A DNA stretch of 64,000 nucleotides from Arthrobotrys musiformis (Eukaryota > Ascomycota > Orbiliomycetes > Orbiliales > Orbiliaceae). Shown here in pieces: positions 12,601 to 26,900 of this stretch. Both the position numbers and the translations under genes were made by a program. Below the pieces are notes generated by a model. It worked only from the letters and a program-made list of their open reading frames with translations, was not told the DNA's origin and searched no databases. How positions within the stretch are numbered: position 1 is the first letter of the stretch; each line of letters starts with the position of its first letter. The stretch is from the NCBI GenBank assembly GCA_036971715.1, contig JAVHJL010000003.1, positions 1,612,001 through 1,676,000 of the forward strand, written 5' to 3'.

Positions 12601-14599
12601 TTCAAGCAGATCAGCTGATTGAATTGTTGGGGTATGCGGCGGTGTCATCAGGCAGCCGTTGTGCTTGTGGTTGTTCAACCATCTGAAATGAACACGGATT
12701 GCTCCGGGATAGATCGTCTTGACGCTTCAAATTCGCCTCGTAGGCTGTTCCGCGGGAGGTTGCGTCGGATAAGCCTTTAAGCGGACAAACAACGTTGTAG
12801 ACCGTCCTGCAGCCACTCCGCTGTCAGTACTACCTCTCTTGGGTGAGATGATCCGAATATATCTAAAGTTCAGCTCGGGGTGCCTTTCGAACGAAGTTGA
12901 TTCAAGGAATCGCTAGAATGCATTTCCCCCTCTTTTTTTTTTTTCCTTTGACCCTTCCTTCCCTTTCTTTCTTCCCGCGTAGATTCACACCGATCCGTGT
13001 GGATGTCTCGCCAAATGTGGGTGTGTAGGTGCAGGCCTAGGCGTGACGAACCGGTTTTGAATGATCACAACCAATTTGGACTGAATCAACGATGGTTCGG
13101 CCTAGGCAGCCGATCCGTTATAAAATGGGTTTTTGGAAAGACATACTGATGGACCAGATTTTAAATCGCGTGAGGTCGAACGAGCCGTCAGTCGCATCTT
13201 ATATGTTTAGAGCAGCGAATCTGTATCCTGACACCTCAAAGCGGCGGGGAATATTACCCCAAACTACTAGACAAACCATAAATGATTTAGACACACCAAC
13301 CCGATTTCGAAATTGCTTACTCGCCGGAGCTTAGGCTTGGTGCCTGGAACATCCGCACCGACAAGACCCCGTGGAGTATACCGTGCTACTTGTTCAGAAT
13401 ACGTGCATGCATAGAGCAAGAAAACCATATCCCCACTGACGCTCTCTTCTATCATATATGCATACAGCTGCAGATCTTATCCACCTCATTTCGTGCATTT
13501 CTTCTGATTCGAGGGCCAAAGGCGGTGATCCTATAGTCTGAAGCTCTGTGCACACATCAACTGAATCTTAAAGGCTGCGTACAGGTCCGGTTTTGGTTCC
13601 GAACGTGGGGAGCGCTGGAGCTCTGGAACCATCTTTTGTCCATTTGATATACCGTATCGCTTCGAACTAGACCAACTATATGGAACCTTGCCTTGTACTG
13701 TAAACAAAAAGCACTTTCTGGTTGAATATTATTATACCATACTTTTAGGTGCGGAATATAAATTCATGATCAAGATAAGCGCATTCAGCTTTATATCACG
13801 CTATGCCGATCCAGTAAGTGGAATGCACTCCTTCAAGCCGATATTCTCCTCCAGGCGCTCGATATGAGCCGAGAGCTTGGCTGCCCTAAAGCGACCTCCT
13901 AGTTGAGGAGACTCACTTGTGTCTCTAGATTCTGACTGAGTCTGAGTTTTGCAGCCCTTTGTGGTATGCGCTCCCGGCCTGCCGCATCCTCTTCAGATAT
14001 CGACAATAAGTTGTCTGACTTTTTCTACCATGGGTACTAAATTGCCATTATCTCACGTAGAATTAAGTAATAAAGTGCCCCGGTAGCTCACATTTCAAAA
14101 AACCAACATATCTTTTGTTTCAAACATTTTATACCTACTTGATAAATTGGTGAGGCTCGTGAACGACAGCCACACAAAATTTAAAACACCAAGAGGGATT
14201 ATAACCAGCGGCATTGCATGCATGTATTTGAGTTTTTTTTTTTCTTTTTTTTTTTCTTGGTCTGGGAATAATCTTTTGACGGCTCAACTTGTTCATTCCT
14301 GCCCTTACAACAGCCTGCTATTAATTGACCGCAGTTTGGTTCGACAAGCCGCCGTTATTATAGACAGACCAGCCCGGGTACATGCTGTAAATTGGTATCA
14401 ATGTGACTGGCCAGACGTGCTACAGATCTGATACCATCTCTTACCATTATTAGTTACTTAAATGCTTAACTTATATCTATCTAACAACAGGATCCTGGGA
14501 CCAGAACAATTAATTCGGATTCGAACAGTCGCAGCGGCCACAATTTACTTTTTATAAATTTAGTTCACTGCTGACACAGCGATTAATTACTTAAGAAGC
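9653..14599. other. Intergenic desert, no supported gene
   Basis: About 5 kb without a convincing ORF, splice pattern or RNA gene on either strand. Overlapping open frames exist on both strands near 11513-12120, but none shows a recognisable motif or a coherent exon chain, so I do not call them. Homopolymer stretches include a T/C tract near 12930-12970 and a T-rich tract near 14231-14260. Confidence 0.5.
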
Positions 14600-17500
14600 C
14601 CGAAGTAATTAATCGATTCGGGTTCCCCCACAAAGTTCGATCAAATTGGAAGTTTCGTGAACGAAATAGCCACAGCAGCCTTCATCGGAAGGGGACAAGT
14701 GCCTCAGAGCGCCTCTTACAACCTCGTCATCTCTAGACAGACGACCCGTTTCCCCGTTTCTTTTTTCCCTTGTGCAGGACAATCCACCTCGCCTTCTCTT
14801 GCTGGGCTGGCCGGCCGTCATCATTCGGCGCATGCACCAACCACCAACCACGGCCACGCACCAGAGACTAGCAACAACAACAAACTGACCAGGGCTGGCT
14901 CACTACGCCATCATATTTTCCCCTCTGACTTGTTTCCCGCATTTTATTATTTTATTTTTTTCACACTCTCTTCTTGTCAACATTCTCTATCGTGACAGTC
15001 GTAGGCCATTTCGAGAGAACGAAAGCGCGGTCTAACCATATATTCAGGCGACGGATTCCGATTGGTAAGTCTTGTCAGCGCACTTTTTCCCTCCTCCGCA
15101 CATCTCAGAATCAAGGGCGCATCTTTTCATCATCTTTTTTTTTCTGCTTGTTGTCTTAATACGCCTCATCACCCTTGCCTCGACGAGATCGCATGTCACA
15201 GCGGAGTGTGCACCACCTTACACGACACCAAGGACATCTTGGTATAGTACTTATACACACGTCCATACATGCACCCATACGTACATACATACTTACATAC
15301 TTACATGTATGACTGTATGTAAGCAAGTAGATACTGACATCTGCTTTGTGCCTGGTACAGTGCCTCCAGGAAAATTAAAACTCTGATCCCCTACCCTCGA
15401 TCTCGCTTTCCCTTTGCAAACATTTCGTGTTCGACTCAAACCGACGTAAAATGTATGTAAGTTTCGTACATGTGTATGTCTGTATGTCCTCACAAACCAG
15501 GTATCCACATCACTGTACACGCAGTGACTTGAGGCTGGTTTGCTCTGGGTTATTTTCTTATTCTCCATCGTTGGTGTACCCCTCGTGGGCTTGTTCGTTT
15601 AATTTCTTCTTCCACCTCGTTCTTTCCTTCCGGTTATCTCCACCACCTGGCCCTTTCCTTGCGCTAGTCAGTATTTTGACCAGTCCTGCATCTTTCGCCG
15701 TCCCTCATCTTCTCTTTTTGGCTCTGCGTCCTCTTCGAGCAACTTGCCTACACCCGTGCATATTGGAACCCTGGAGGGATTCTCAACGGACGGGCAAGCA
15801 AGCAGATGAAAAAGCTGCTCAAGCCCACCTTGAGAAATACAAAGAATTAAAGTTCTTTGCCCCCAGAAAGAGAAAGAGGTTTGGACAGAGCAAGGGAAAC
15901 AAGCGGCTGCCCACAAGTTATTTCTGTTTCTGTTGCTGCTGTTCTTTTTTTTTTATTTTTTTTATTTTTTTATTTTATTCTTTATTTGCAGCAGCCGCCG
16001 CCATACATACTGCCACCACCACACCACGGCTGTATGGCCGAGTATTCAAGTGAGAATAAACACCAGGCGGTGCACCGCACCTTTTCTTTGGTTCGCAATA
16101 TTTCCTTTTTCCTTTTCTTTATAACCAATTTCATATCGTCTTTCCCAAATCCCCAATTTCGTCCTTTCACTTCCCACATACATTCCTAAGATTCTATCAA
16201 GAACGGTCCGGTCCAACAGGCACATTGGTTTTCGAGTTACTGACCTCACACGGTTTCGTCATTGCTTGATTGCGCCGGGCATAGTGAAACGTCCGTTCCA
16301 AAAAACCTTAAAAAAAAATTGATATTCTCCGACGAAAGGTCTTTCCACAATCATCGCGACAGAGACCCAACCAGACACGATCAGTCCTAGAAAACTCGAT
16401 TATACTACTACCGGAACCGACCAAGCTGACAGCTAAGATCCACAACTCGAAGGGGGGACAATTCGAGCAGAGTTAACCGTACAAGTGACGCCGCCGGCTT
16501 TTCCTTTTTTATCAAACAGCAAATTCGAATTGGACCTTTGCTTTGTTGCATATTTAGGTTTCCCATATTTTAGTTCTCGGCTCTCTTCAGATACGCATTA
16601 CGCAACACCCTTTGACAGCCCTTCGATTAATATATAATAACATCCCGCAATTGCGCTGTATCGAACGAAATTTATATATCTTCAAAAACCCCCCCTCACT
16701 CTACAGCACGAACTATTAATATTGGTGACATGGAAACTGGAATGTTGCGCATTGGCGCCTGGCTTTGGTACGAGTCTTGCTCTCTTTTTTCTGCTGCTAT
16801 TTCTTTTCTTTTCTTTTCTTTTCTTTCCGTTTCTGTTGTTATTGGACTTGCATGCTTTCATCGTGATTTTCCCTCACCAGCCACGCTTGTCTTACTGTAC
16901 CTCGCACCGTATCTGCAAATGTCCCTGGTGCACAAACAGAAGACGGCGATAGATACTTCTTCCCACTTCCCATTCAGCCTTCGCCAGCAGACCTAAACCA
17001 CGGAACGGACTGTTTAGCTAGTGCTGAGATCGATTGATCGATTTAAGCAAATATCCCCCACAGCGCTAGCTGCTCGTGCGTCTTGCAAGCACGCAGCCTC
17101 TCTTCCCCAGTTCGTTTAGAAAGGGTGTGGCGACACAGGTTTGCTTGCAAGCGCATTGTTTTTCTCATTCTTCCTTTTTTTTTTTTTTTTTTTTTTTTCC
17201 CTTGTCTTCCCTTGCTTGTCTTTCGCGCAGGACTGAACAAAAAAAAAAAGGACGAGGACGGAGACGAAGATTGTTGCAAAAGGAAGACGAAGGGAGAAAA
17301 AAGGCCAGTGAGATAGTAGTGGGACAGAGACAGACATATAGACAGACGGTAGCCCTATGCGCATGTCCTCAGCGTGCTCCGGCTCTTACCATCTCTATAT
17401 CGCTGCTGCTACTATTGCTACTCCCGCTGCTACGTGCTAACACTACCGCCACCACCATATGGTGGAGTGTATGTCGACCGCCTTCCTCTTTTCTGTTTCC

Positions 17501-18367
17501 CCTTCCTCTCTCCTCTCTTCGTCAGCCCGGCCACACAAATGCCATCCTTTCATTCCTACTTCGTACAATCACAATCACAATCACCCTTTCTTTCTCCGCA
17601 AGGCTCAAGGCTACTATCGCCGCTGGGCTTATGATATCATGATAATACTTGAGCCTCCTTCCCTCGTTATCCTTTCTGTTGCATAGACCTTTGTTGCATG
17701 AACGCCCTGTACCAGCCCGTACCCGCCTTTCGTGCTGTCGGACCTCCTCGCCTGAAGCGCTGTTCATGCAAGCTGTTCGTTTGTCTGCGGCATTTCCACC
17801 ACCACCCACCACCAACTCCACTCGTTCACTCCAGCCCAGCCCAACCCAGCCCAGTCCAACCGGCGTAACTACCAATCTCTTTTTGGCTGCTTGCTAACCA
17901 GTCCTTGCCTCCCACAGAGCTCCAACGTAATCACCAGAGCCTCTGACTTAATCGTTGCAATTTCCAGTTGCGACTTCCTTCCATTTCCACCCACTTCCCC
18001 GACCTTTGACAGACCGCCAGACAAGATCCGTAGCCAAAAATCCAAAAAGGAAAGCAGGAAAACAAAAGAAAAACCCTGCGGCTGTGAGGGCTGAGCTTTC
18101 TGTTCCCACCTAAGACCAATATCAATATCACTTCATCGCCCGTCCGCCAATATCAACAACACGATCTGACGGGATCAACGGATACAAACAACAACGTCGC
18201 AGTCAAGCCACATCAACAACCTCTCCCGCCACTCCGCCGACCCGCGACAGAGCAGTCCACCCGGTCTCCACGCGTTTTGCGGTTTCCCGTCACCGCCACA
18301 GTCTACCATAGCAACTAGCCCGAGATACCGCGATACCACCCAGTATCCCCGTTTAGGACTGCGTGTT
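14600..18367 (+). promoter_or_regulatory. Long pyrimidine-rich promoter/leader region of the C2H2 gene
   Basis: Strong C/T bias on the plus strand runs from about 14,750 to the start codon at 18,368. It includes a T-rich tract near 15943-15990, repeated TTTTC units near 16800-16830 and a T run of more than 20 at about 17168-17198. Such tracts are common upstream of highly regulated fungal genes. Short ATGs and ORFs within it could act as uORFs if transcribed. Tetranucleotide CATA microsatellite DNA lies at 15260-15330. Whether this is promoter, 5' UTR or contains leader introns cannot be told from sequence. Confidence 0.4.
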
Positions 18368-20161
18368 ATGGCGCCTGAACCCGTTCAAGTATCGTCAGTT
18401 CCGAGCATAACCACCAACGGCACGCCGCCCGAAAGACCGGGCGCACTAGCCACAGAATCCATAAACCCGGCATCGCCTCGAGGGTCTCCATCGCCCTCAG
18501 TTCTTCCTCCACTGCATCCCTTCATTCCAAAGGGCTTCGCAGACGGCCTGATAGCCGCTACTCGACGGTCAATGAGCCCGAACCCGAGACCAAATCCTGA
18601 CGTCCTCGATGACGGGACAAGTCAGAACCCAGCTGCGATCCTAACTTCGCAGATTGCCAATACTAGCAAACCCACCGATGGCCCAACTAGCGCTGCCCCT
18701 CCGGCTCCTGGACCTAAGCTCGCTCCGATAGAAACCGGAGCTGCCAGTCGCTTATCGTCCGGTGGTCCGAGCGCCCCCGCCAGCGCCATCGATGCTTTGG
18801 TTTCGCCCCATAGCGCGACGTCAGGATCAGCAGAGAGCGGGTTGACAGCGACGGCTGGGCTCGGTAGCGATACTTCGCCCACAAGGCCCCGGCTCGGCAG
18901 CATCTCTGAGGCATTGGGGCAGAGCTATGTTGGAAGCGCCACACCCACTACACCTTTCTCCCCTGTGGATCCTCGAGATCACCGACAATCTGCATCCTAC
19001 CCAGACCCGAGGGCAAGCATTTCTTCAGACCCACGGGCCAGCATTTCTTCAGCCAGTGGGTCTCGGGGGAAACATGAGTGTCCAAATTGCCACCAAACCT
19101 TTACACGGCACCATAATCTGAAATCCCATCTTCTTACTCATTCGCACGAAAAGCCGTTCCAGTGTATTACTTGCCAGTCTCGGTTCCGTCGGCTACACGA
19201 CCTGAAAAGGCATCAGAAGTTACACACGGGTGAACGGCCGCACGTATGTGATAGTTGTGGAAGACGATTTGCTAGAGCGGATGCTCTAGCCAGGCACAAT
19301 CGTGGTGAGGGTGGATGTGCTGGCAGAAGGAGCAGCATGACTGGTCTCGGTGAAGGTGGATATGACGGAGCAGATGGTATGGAAGGAATTGAACACACCG
19401 GGGACGATGAGGCAATGCATGATTATCCAGAGTCGCCCACTAGCCGGAAGGCGATGAGCCTACCAAATGCAAGGTCGCGGCATAGCTACTCGAGAGCACG
19501 GCAACAAGCACGGCAGGCACAGAATCTACAGCCTGCCCCCTTGCCCCCTCGTTCTGCCTCCAACCATTCCTACCCTCCCATAAATCCTAATATGCCGTCG
19601 GCATTTAGCGCTCCAGCGCCGCCAAGCATCAATACATCACAGCCAAACGCACCTTCCATTCTCCAACAGGGCGACTTGACTGATTCCCCAAGAGCACTCT
19701 CTCCTAGCAATCCAGGGTTCCCAGTACCGCCACATGATTCTACTTCTCTCGGGCCTGTTAGATCGCCCTCATTCTCGTCTACTCCATTCCACCACCAACC
19801 ATCACTGGACGGCGGTCGCCGACAAAGCACAGTTGGACCCGGTTACAGCCTACCCCAACCAAGTCAAACATCTCCTCGCTCACACAATGCGGGTCTCCCA
19901 GGCAGCTTGTCGCGCCCTGGGTCGTTCTCCGGGACTCACTTAGCTCCTCCAGATGCTCTAACTGGCAACCAGTCCAACATCTTCAGCTCTGGGGATCAAG
20001 GAATTTGGTCTTATATTGAGAAACTGGAGAAGCGAATCCGCGATCTTGAAGATAAGAACGCTGGTATGGAAGCCAGGATTCAAGTCCTCAGCAACGAGCG
20101 TCAATCGAGTGGGCTTCCAGCTACGCAACAGGCAGTTAGTCAAGGTCCAGAATCAGGCTAG
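18368..20161 (+). CDS. C2H2 zinc-finger transcription factor, intronless
   Basis: Single exon of 1794 nt, 597 aa. Three consecutive fingers occupy roughly residues 236-320: HECPNCHQTF..., FQCITCQSRF... and HVCDSCGRRF.... The last ends C-x2-C-x12-H-x5-C (RHNRGEGGC), so it is a CCHC variant. Linkers SHEKPF and TGERPH are classical. The N-terminal 230 residues and the region from 330 to 550 are Ser/Pro-rich and disordered, typical of activation or repression domains. A short Asp-rich duplication (SDPRASIS repeated at about residues 214-231) precedes the fingers. The C terminus holds a predicted coiled coil (IEKLEKRIRDLEDKNAGMEA, near residue 550-570), probably for dimerisation. A nuclear DNA-binding regulator is secure; its targets and orthologue name are not. 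Confidence 0.92.
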   Translation: MAPEPVQVSSVPSITTNGTPPERPGALATESINPASPRGSPSPSVLPPLHPFIPKGFADGLIAATRRSMSPNPRPNPDVLDDGTSQNPAAILTSQIANTSKPTDGPTSAAPPAPGPKLAPIETGAASRLSSGGPSAPASAIDALVSPHSATSGSAESGLTATAGLGSDTSPTRPRLGSISEALGQSYVGSATPTTPFSPVDPRDHRQSASYPDPRASISSDPRASISSASGSRGKHECPNCHQTFTRHHNLKSHLLTHSHEKPFQCITCQSRFRRLHDLKRHQKLHTGERPHVCDSCGRRFARADALARHNRGEGGCAGRRSSMTGLGEGGYDGADGMEGIEHTGDDEAMHDYPESPTSRKAMSLPNARSRHSYSRARQQARQAQNLQPAPLPPRSASNHSYPPINPNMPSAFSAPAPPSINTSQPNAPSILQQGDLTDSPRALSPSNPGFPVPPHDSTSLGPVRSPSFSSTPFHHQPSLDGGRRQSTVGPGYSLPQPSQTSPRSHNAGLPGSLSRPGSFSGTHLAPPDALTGNQSNIFSSGDQGIWSYIEKLEKRIRDLEDKNAGMEARIQVLSNERQSSGLPATQQAVSQGPESG

Positions 20162-23100
20162 TTGTCCGATTTGGCCTTCCTAATCTCTACCGACCCCTCT
20201 TAATTGCAGTAAACACGCCACAAGGATGTATGATACCTTGTACCATAATGTATATTCTACGCAGTACTTTTTCATGATGCTCTGCTTCTCTTCTCTATTT
20301 CAGCTACTCCTGCGGGTTCGGAGATCGTTTAGATGTGCTCCTACAGGATATAGTACCATCTGTGTCTATCTCACGGCCCGTTGTTATGATTCGTCAGGCC
20401 TCCTCCACTTTTCTCTGGACCTCTCGATACAATAGAATGGTCCTGCCTCAAAAGCATTCCCCACTTTTCTTAACCTCCACGCGTTCCCTGTTACGTTTTA
20501 CACATTCCCTTTGGTTTATATTTGCTGATATCTCTGGGTGGAGTTTTATAACAATATGCATAGTTACCGGTTGTTTATGGAATTTTCTTTTAATCTACTT
20601 ATTTTATTTTCAAACTGCTCATTACTTCTAGCGAGTCTTCTTTTAACCGACTTTCTACTTTTCCTTCAAGATGTCTCCGCTTTCCTTATTAACTTCGTCT
20701 CCCTTCCCTTGCTCACGTTCGTCAAGATATAATTTCGGGCGTTACGTTGGTTCAGTTCCTTTTCTTCCCACTTTTCCTTTTCCTTTTTCTTTTTCTTTTC
20801 AACTTTGTCATATACTCATACTCATACTGCCAGTATACAGAATTCCTTTCCAGTATATACAATTGTTATAATATTTATTTTCTCCCACCAAACTCTGCCT
20901 TGTTTTCCGCCTCTTGTCCGTCCCTGTGGCTGTCGGCGCCTCGGATGCTTGATTAGGTACTTTCCGGTGACGAGACGAACAGCCCTGCACCTTAGCCTGC
21001 GCCTTAGCCAACCTGCAGGCCTGTCCAACCGGACGACAACACCCACATCTCCCATTTTCAGACAGTGCATCCAAGCGATCACGACCGCCTAGTGTGATGG
21101 GTTGAAGCATCTTGATAGCTGCGACCTTCTAGCATCATGCTCGTTTCACAATTAACTAAATTTATCGCTCTTCCATCTTTTCATGCTCTACAGGTATTTA
21201 TTCCACCAGTTTTAGAATATATGTATGTACGCAGTAGTTTGTGAAGACATGGATGGCTAGGAAGCGATTGAAATTGCTGATAGGATTATGCATGTGCGGT
21301 TGACAGCCTGAAAGTTAGATATAAAGTTAATACGGTGCGTATGGGTATCGCGACATAAGCCTAGAGCTTGGACATTACATTTTGCTGAATAATAGAACCT
21401 TAGCCTTGCTTTCCCCAACGGAATTGATTTATCGTGTATCCATAGATCGGCTTTCTAGAATTGTCTAGGCTAGCTGCTCCGTTCAGACTCTCACATCCAA
21501 ATCGCGTATCTAATGCCAGCTCACGGCCCAACAGCATAGCCTCCGAACCCATTTCATGTGAACGAGCTAGTTATCCCGCTATAAGATATCGAAGGGGGTT
21601 ACCTGATCGCCTCATTCCAACTAGCTGGAACATACCCGTGTATCAGAATTCGAAACCTTTAAAGGTCATCTGACTATCTCCTCTTGTCGATATGTCGACC
21701 GACATAATGAGCTCATGGGTGGGGACGTGCGCTTTTCTATTTTCCGTTGGTCATTCCTCCTTTTCGCTTTTGAATTCTTCTTTTTTTACCGAGTTTATTC
21801 CCATAGAATTTATAATTATACCGCGCATGCGTTATCGCTCCAGGAATTGACGACCGCATGGTCCATTCCGCAGGCCGGAAGGGCCAGGCCCTCATATTAG
21901 ATTGTGGCGCAGATGCTTGAATGATATTAGATGTCACAGGTTTGCTCGCTTAGTGGGTGTGGGAAAGGGCTCGGTTTCAACTGTCAAGTCTTAACTAGTG
22001 CCAGTTTCGAATATAGCAACCAAAGGTTTTCCCAAGCCTTTAATTTCGGTATTGCATCAGAAACTTTTTTTCAACAAAGCCACGGTTACTGTTTTTTTTT
22101 TATGCCAACAAAAAACCTGAGGATCAAAGAATATTTTTAGAAAGCCCTTTTCTTGCATCCCGTTACTTTAAATTGATTTTAGCAATTGGGGTGAAGAGAT
22201 TACCGAGGCGTATCTCTTGCGTGTGCCACTTTGACCACTTCTTGTCCCATTTGCATCCTAAGATCGATATTTTTGGATATGATATCATATGATCATGAAA
22301 CCCAGCGGGGTTGAAAAAATAAAGATCCCGTCTTGAAACCCTTCAACAAAGATCTCTCTTCCAGACCGCTCATGTTAGAGCCATCGATCCTCCTGGAATC
22401 TCCCTGTCCCGTAATCCTTAACTCCCCGCGATCAACCCTCTTCTATTTCCCGCAAGTTTAGACGACATGGCCGGCCAGAAAATTTTGTGACGGCCCTTGA
22501 GGATAACGGCAGGGACCCCTTGTCGATGCGGCATTCGTGTGTACCTGAGGGTACATGTTGTGATGCCTCACTATATCGACGCGGGCCGCGGGAGACAACT
22601 TTTTCGTTCGGACTTAGCTTACGGGCACCAAAACGAATGATGTATCCCCTCCACCCGCTCATGCATGTATTCGCTCATCACACAACTTTGGGCGAGACTG
22701 GTCTATTTACACTCAACCTCATTTTTTCTCTCTTTCTTTCTAACCGAAGTAGTTAATAGATGCTGCTGTGGCTAAGCCACGTATGCTTGTAGACGAAGTG
22801 AAGGGTAAGGGTGGGGAGACGGGAATAGAAACCGAAATCGAAAAACAAAAAAAAAAGGCGTCGACGTCATGCAAGGTCGGGGTACCAGCGGGGTTCCCGT
22901 TGACCGTCCTGCTGGGTTTCTTTTGAATTTTTGAGCATGTGCTTCCCATACTCGGATTTTTTTTTAGAGAGTACGCCACGTCTAGACACGTGGGACTTTG
23001 ATAAGAAGTGGAACATTGTCTCTGATTGTTCTTGATCGGGCTTTAAATGGAATTGGTGTGGGGATTGTTGTGTGTATGTAGACGAATGTATTCATGATGT

Positions 23101-23964
23101 ATACATTTATATCGTCGACTTAACCATTACTTAGCCTGTGAGGAGGACGGATACAAGGAAAATACCTCCCATCCCCTCCACGCCACCATGCAAGGCAGGT
23201 ACTCGTACTCTGGCAACCTATGCATTCCTGATTGAAGCCCTTTTTTTCTTTCTTTTTTTTTTCTTGACCAATGTGTGAGGGAAAAAAATGTCGTTCAGGG
23301 TCCACACTGACATGGGGGTCTGGAAAAGGTCGAGAACCCCGGAGCGTTAATAGACGTATTTGATTGGCGTTGCGGCTTGTTGCAAATCGAGTTTAGCCAC
23401 TCGTATTTTCGTGGGGCTCCCCTTTGAAGCCACCCACACACTTCACAAGGATGTGGCTGGTAGACGTCGAAGGGAGGTTGGGGATGGCATGATAGGTGCT
23501 TACTTGTAATTGATAATGAGAGCATGGTCCGTGCACTAATGTGGAAGGACGTCCGGGGGGCTACTTGGGGGCCGTCCTATGAGAAAATAAATGAAGAATC
23601 AATAGTATAATATCATGCGGCAAATCCACTGTTTTATAATTATGGCAAATTGCCTGAAATGGGTCCGCTAGACTTGTGCGTGGCGTATTTCTATAGACAA
23701 CTATAGTACTGGTGCCTTAATCAAAAAGTGATTGCAGTTTCTACCAGCAGTGTCAGACGTCTAGGCTTTATAAACTCTTGTTCTTGACAGTGTCAATCTT
23801 ATACGGCTACCAACAATGACAAATTCTTCAAATTAAGATGAAAGTAGAGCAGATATAAGTAAGTATATAAAAACGCTAAAAACGGCTAAAAACATGACTC
23901 CTTATAAGCTTATGGTAATGGTCATCATCGTTACATCTTGCCTTCATCGCCAAATAACTCTCGA
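20162..23964. other. Intergenic, no credible gene
   Basis: Convergent interval between the C2H2 gene and the large minus-strand gene. The first kilobase is T-rich, as expected for a 3' UTR and terminator area. No ORF with recognisable motif or plausible exon chain was found on either strand. Confidence 0.5.
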
Positions 23965-26900
23965 TCATTTGCCCTCCGAAGCAGCCTTGTATTTTGCTAA
24001 AATCGGCTCCAACTTCGCCTTCGCCTCCGCAAAGTGACCGTTCACGTCCTCGAGTCTTTCTTTCAGTTCATCATCTAGTGTCTTCATTTGAGTGTCCTTT
24101 TCTGCTTCTATTGCTGCTAGACCATCTGATTTGTCCCCCTTTTGTTTTGCCTGACTAACTGCAATTGCCTTGTCAGCCCTACCAACAGAAGTATTGACCT
24201 GGTGGTAGAGTTTGAACATCGATGCTTGGGTATTCGTCAATGTTTCCAAGATACCGCTAGCGTACGCCAGTTCGCCGTGCAAAAGTTTAAGATCCCCGTC
24301 ATATTCTGCTGGATTCTCGGGCAAGCCCTCAATTATCTTGGTTACGCACTGCTCTACCTCATCAAAGAAGCCGAACTCGAGGTCGAGACCAGGAATCATG
24401 CTTTCGTCAATGACGGCTTTCAGGGCCTTTGCGCGCTCGTGGCATTCGGTGGTAGCCTTTACGACAGCTTTCTTTTCCTCCTCGTCAAAGTATTTCTTTG
24501 CGTCCCTCAATTTGGCATAGTTGCTGGATGCGTAGAGTGGTGTTAGAACCGTGCTCTTGTACCTTTTATCCCGATCTGCGATTGCCTCCTGTAATTTCAT
24601 ATAGTGCGCTTCTAGGATGTCATGCAAATCAAGCAATGCAACCAAGCAGTCTTGAAGGTTCGGCTTGCTGCTGCTTCCGTCGAGTTTTTCCCTTCCGGAA
24701 GACGCAGTCTTGATCAACGTGAGAAGAGCCTTCTGTTGTTTCTTCAGCTCTACTATCCTCTCCTGGATCATATTGTAGATCGGCGTGAAAACCTCTTTGT
24801 TGAACTTATCGAACTCTTCCTTTTCTTGTTTCTCCTTCAAGGCGTTTTGCTCGATATTGAATTGCTCATCGATATCGTGAAGGTCCTCGTAGAGAATCTT
24901 TTGTTGCGAGTAGAGTTCTTCGGTATATTCATCATGTTCGGACTTTGCTCTATCCCTTTCGGCCTCGTTCTTGTTCCGGATCTTTTTGGCTTCTGTTTCG
25001 AATTCCTTACGCATTGCGTCCATGTGTGCGAAGTCCTTACCGACCTTTTCGAAGGCAGCGCGGATGGGGACTATAATTTGCGACTTGTCAGGTATTCCGT
25101 CCCGCGATTGGCCGAGAATTGTTGACAAGACGGCAACATCCATTTTTGATTTCTTTGGAGCACCGATTTGGTCGGGAGGAAGGGATTTGACATGGATAGG
25201 AGAACTTATGTCGACGACAATAGGCTGAGAGGGTGTTGGTTCGGGTTCCGGAGAAACCATTACGTAGCCTTGGCTAAGAGTATCCCCACCAGAGATACTT
25301 GGTCGATCCTGTCGTCTCTGGGGTTCTTGCTGCGGCTCGGGAATTTCTATTTGTCTTAGAGGCTCATTTCGAGGTGGAGATGTGGGGGCGTTGAATCTTT
25401 GCGGTCCAGGCCCGGGGGTACCGCGCTGCATATTTGGGTCTTGATAATCATTTTGAGGGAAGCTCGGGCCATGGGTGGGAGGGCTTTGGTAAGGATTCGC
25501 TTGTGGGGGACTCTTGATTTGCAATGGAGCTGGGAGTTCTGACTGGATTGGATGGGCTGCTGGTTGCTGGTATGGGTCCCTATTTTGTGCAGGGCTTTGC
25601 ATATGGCCTGGCGGTTTTTGGTACGGATCTCGGCCTTGAGCTGGGCTTTGCGTAAGGGGCTGTGGCTGCTGATATGGGTCTCTATTTTGTGCTGGGCTTT
25701 GCGTGTAGGGCCCTGGTTGTTGGTACGGGTCTCTGATTTGTCCTGGGCTTTGTGTCTGGCTTTGTGCCTGAGGTGGTGGCTGTTGATATGGACCTCGTGG
25801 CTGAGATGGACTTTGAGAAACTGTCGGTGCTTCAACAATATGATCATACTGATATGGTTGCTTTTGATGCATCATTGCGCCCTGGGCCGGACCTTGGATG
25901 TCAAACTGGCCGGGTGGGATCGATTGCCTGTGCTGCAAGGGAGGAGATTGGAAGCTTCCTGGAGTCGAAATATTGTCTGGTTGATTTTGCTGTCCGGGAC
26001 CTCGGGAATCACGCCATTGCTGTGCGAGAATAGCAGCCTGCTGGGCTAAGGAAGCCTCATTTGGTTGGGCGGAATCAGGACTTTGTTCGATGGGGGGAGG
26101 TGGCTGGTGAGCTAGATTGACATTTGGTGGGCTTGCGATGATAGATTGACGTTTAACATTGAGAGGTTGAACTGGGGCCGATTGCGCTTGAATTTGTGGA
26201 TTGGCGACCAGGGGCACAGGCTCTATTTGGCTACCCCAGGTATCATTGTGGTGAACAAGTGGTTTGATGGGTTCCTCAGGGACGGAGAATGGTTCCACGA
26301 TACTCTGAGCCGGGCCTCTAACTTCGTTTGGAGGGGGCTGCTGGTGATGAGGCTTTAGTGGCTGAACCTCTTCATCAATTGTGTATGGCAGTCTATGCTC
26401 CACCGATGACGGGGAATGATTGCCCTTTCGACCGCTTGCCCTAAGCGCCTCGATTGCATGCGTTAATGGAGAGTCAATGCTATCGAATGTATTATCCCGT
26501 CTAACATTCGGATCATGCACCGGGCCAGCCAAAGACGTCTTTCGAGGCCCGTCATACGGATCAGGGCTCTCCGTAGTAAATGGGCGAAGACGGCCTGCGA
26601 AAGTGTGACCCTTGCTTACATCCGAGATGTAATCTTGGAAAGATGCATCTGAATACCTATCTCCTCGTGAATACGTTTCATCCTCCATGAATTCGGTAAA
26701 AATCCGTAGAGATTCGACACTTGATTTAGCTGATGCCTCACGGATGATCATCCTGACGAATTTTCGGATGGATTCTTTATAGTACGGGTCGAGGTCCGCA
26801 GGTATTTCCATGGACTCTAGTCCTTCCCCAGGAGCAGCGGCCTCGGTCGAAGCATCTGTTACATCCATTAGAGTCCGTATGTGCCAGTAAATTTGTAAAT

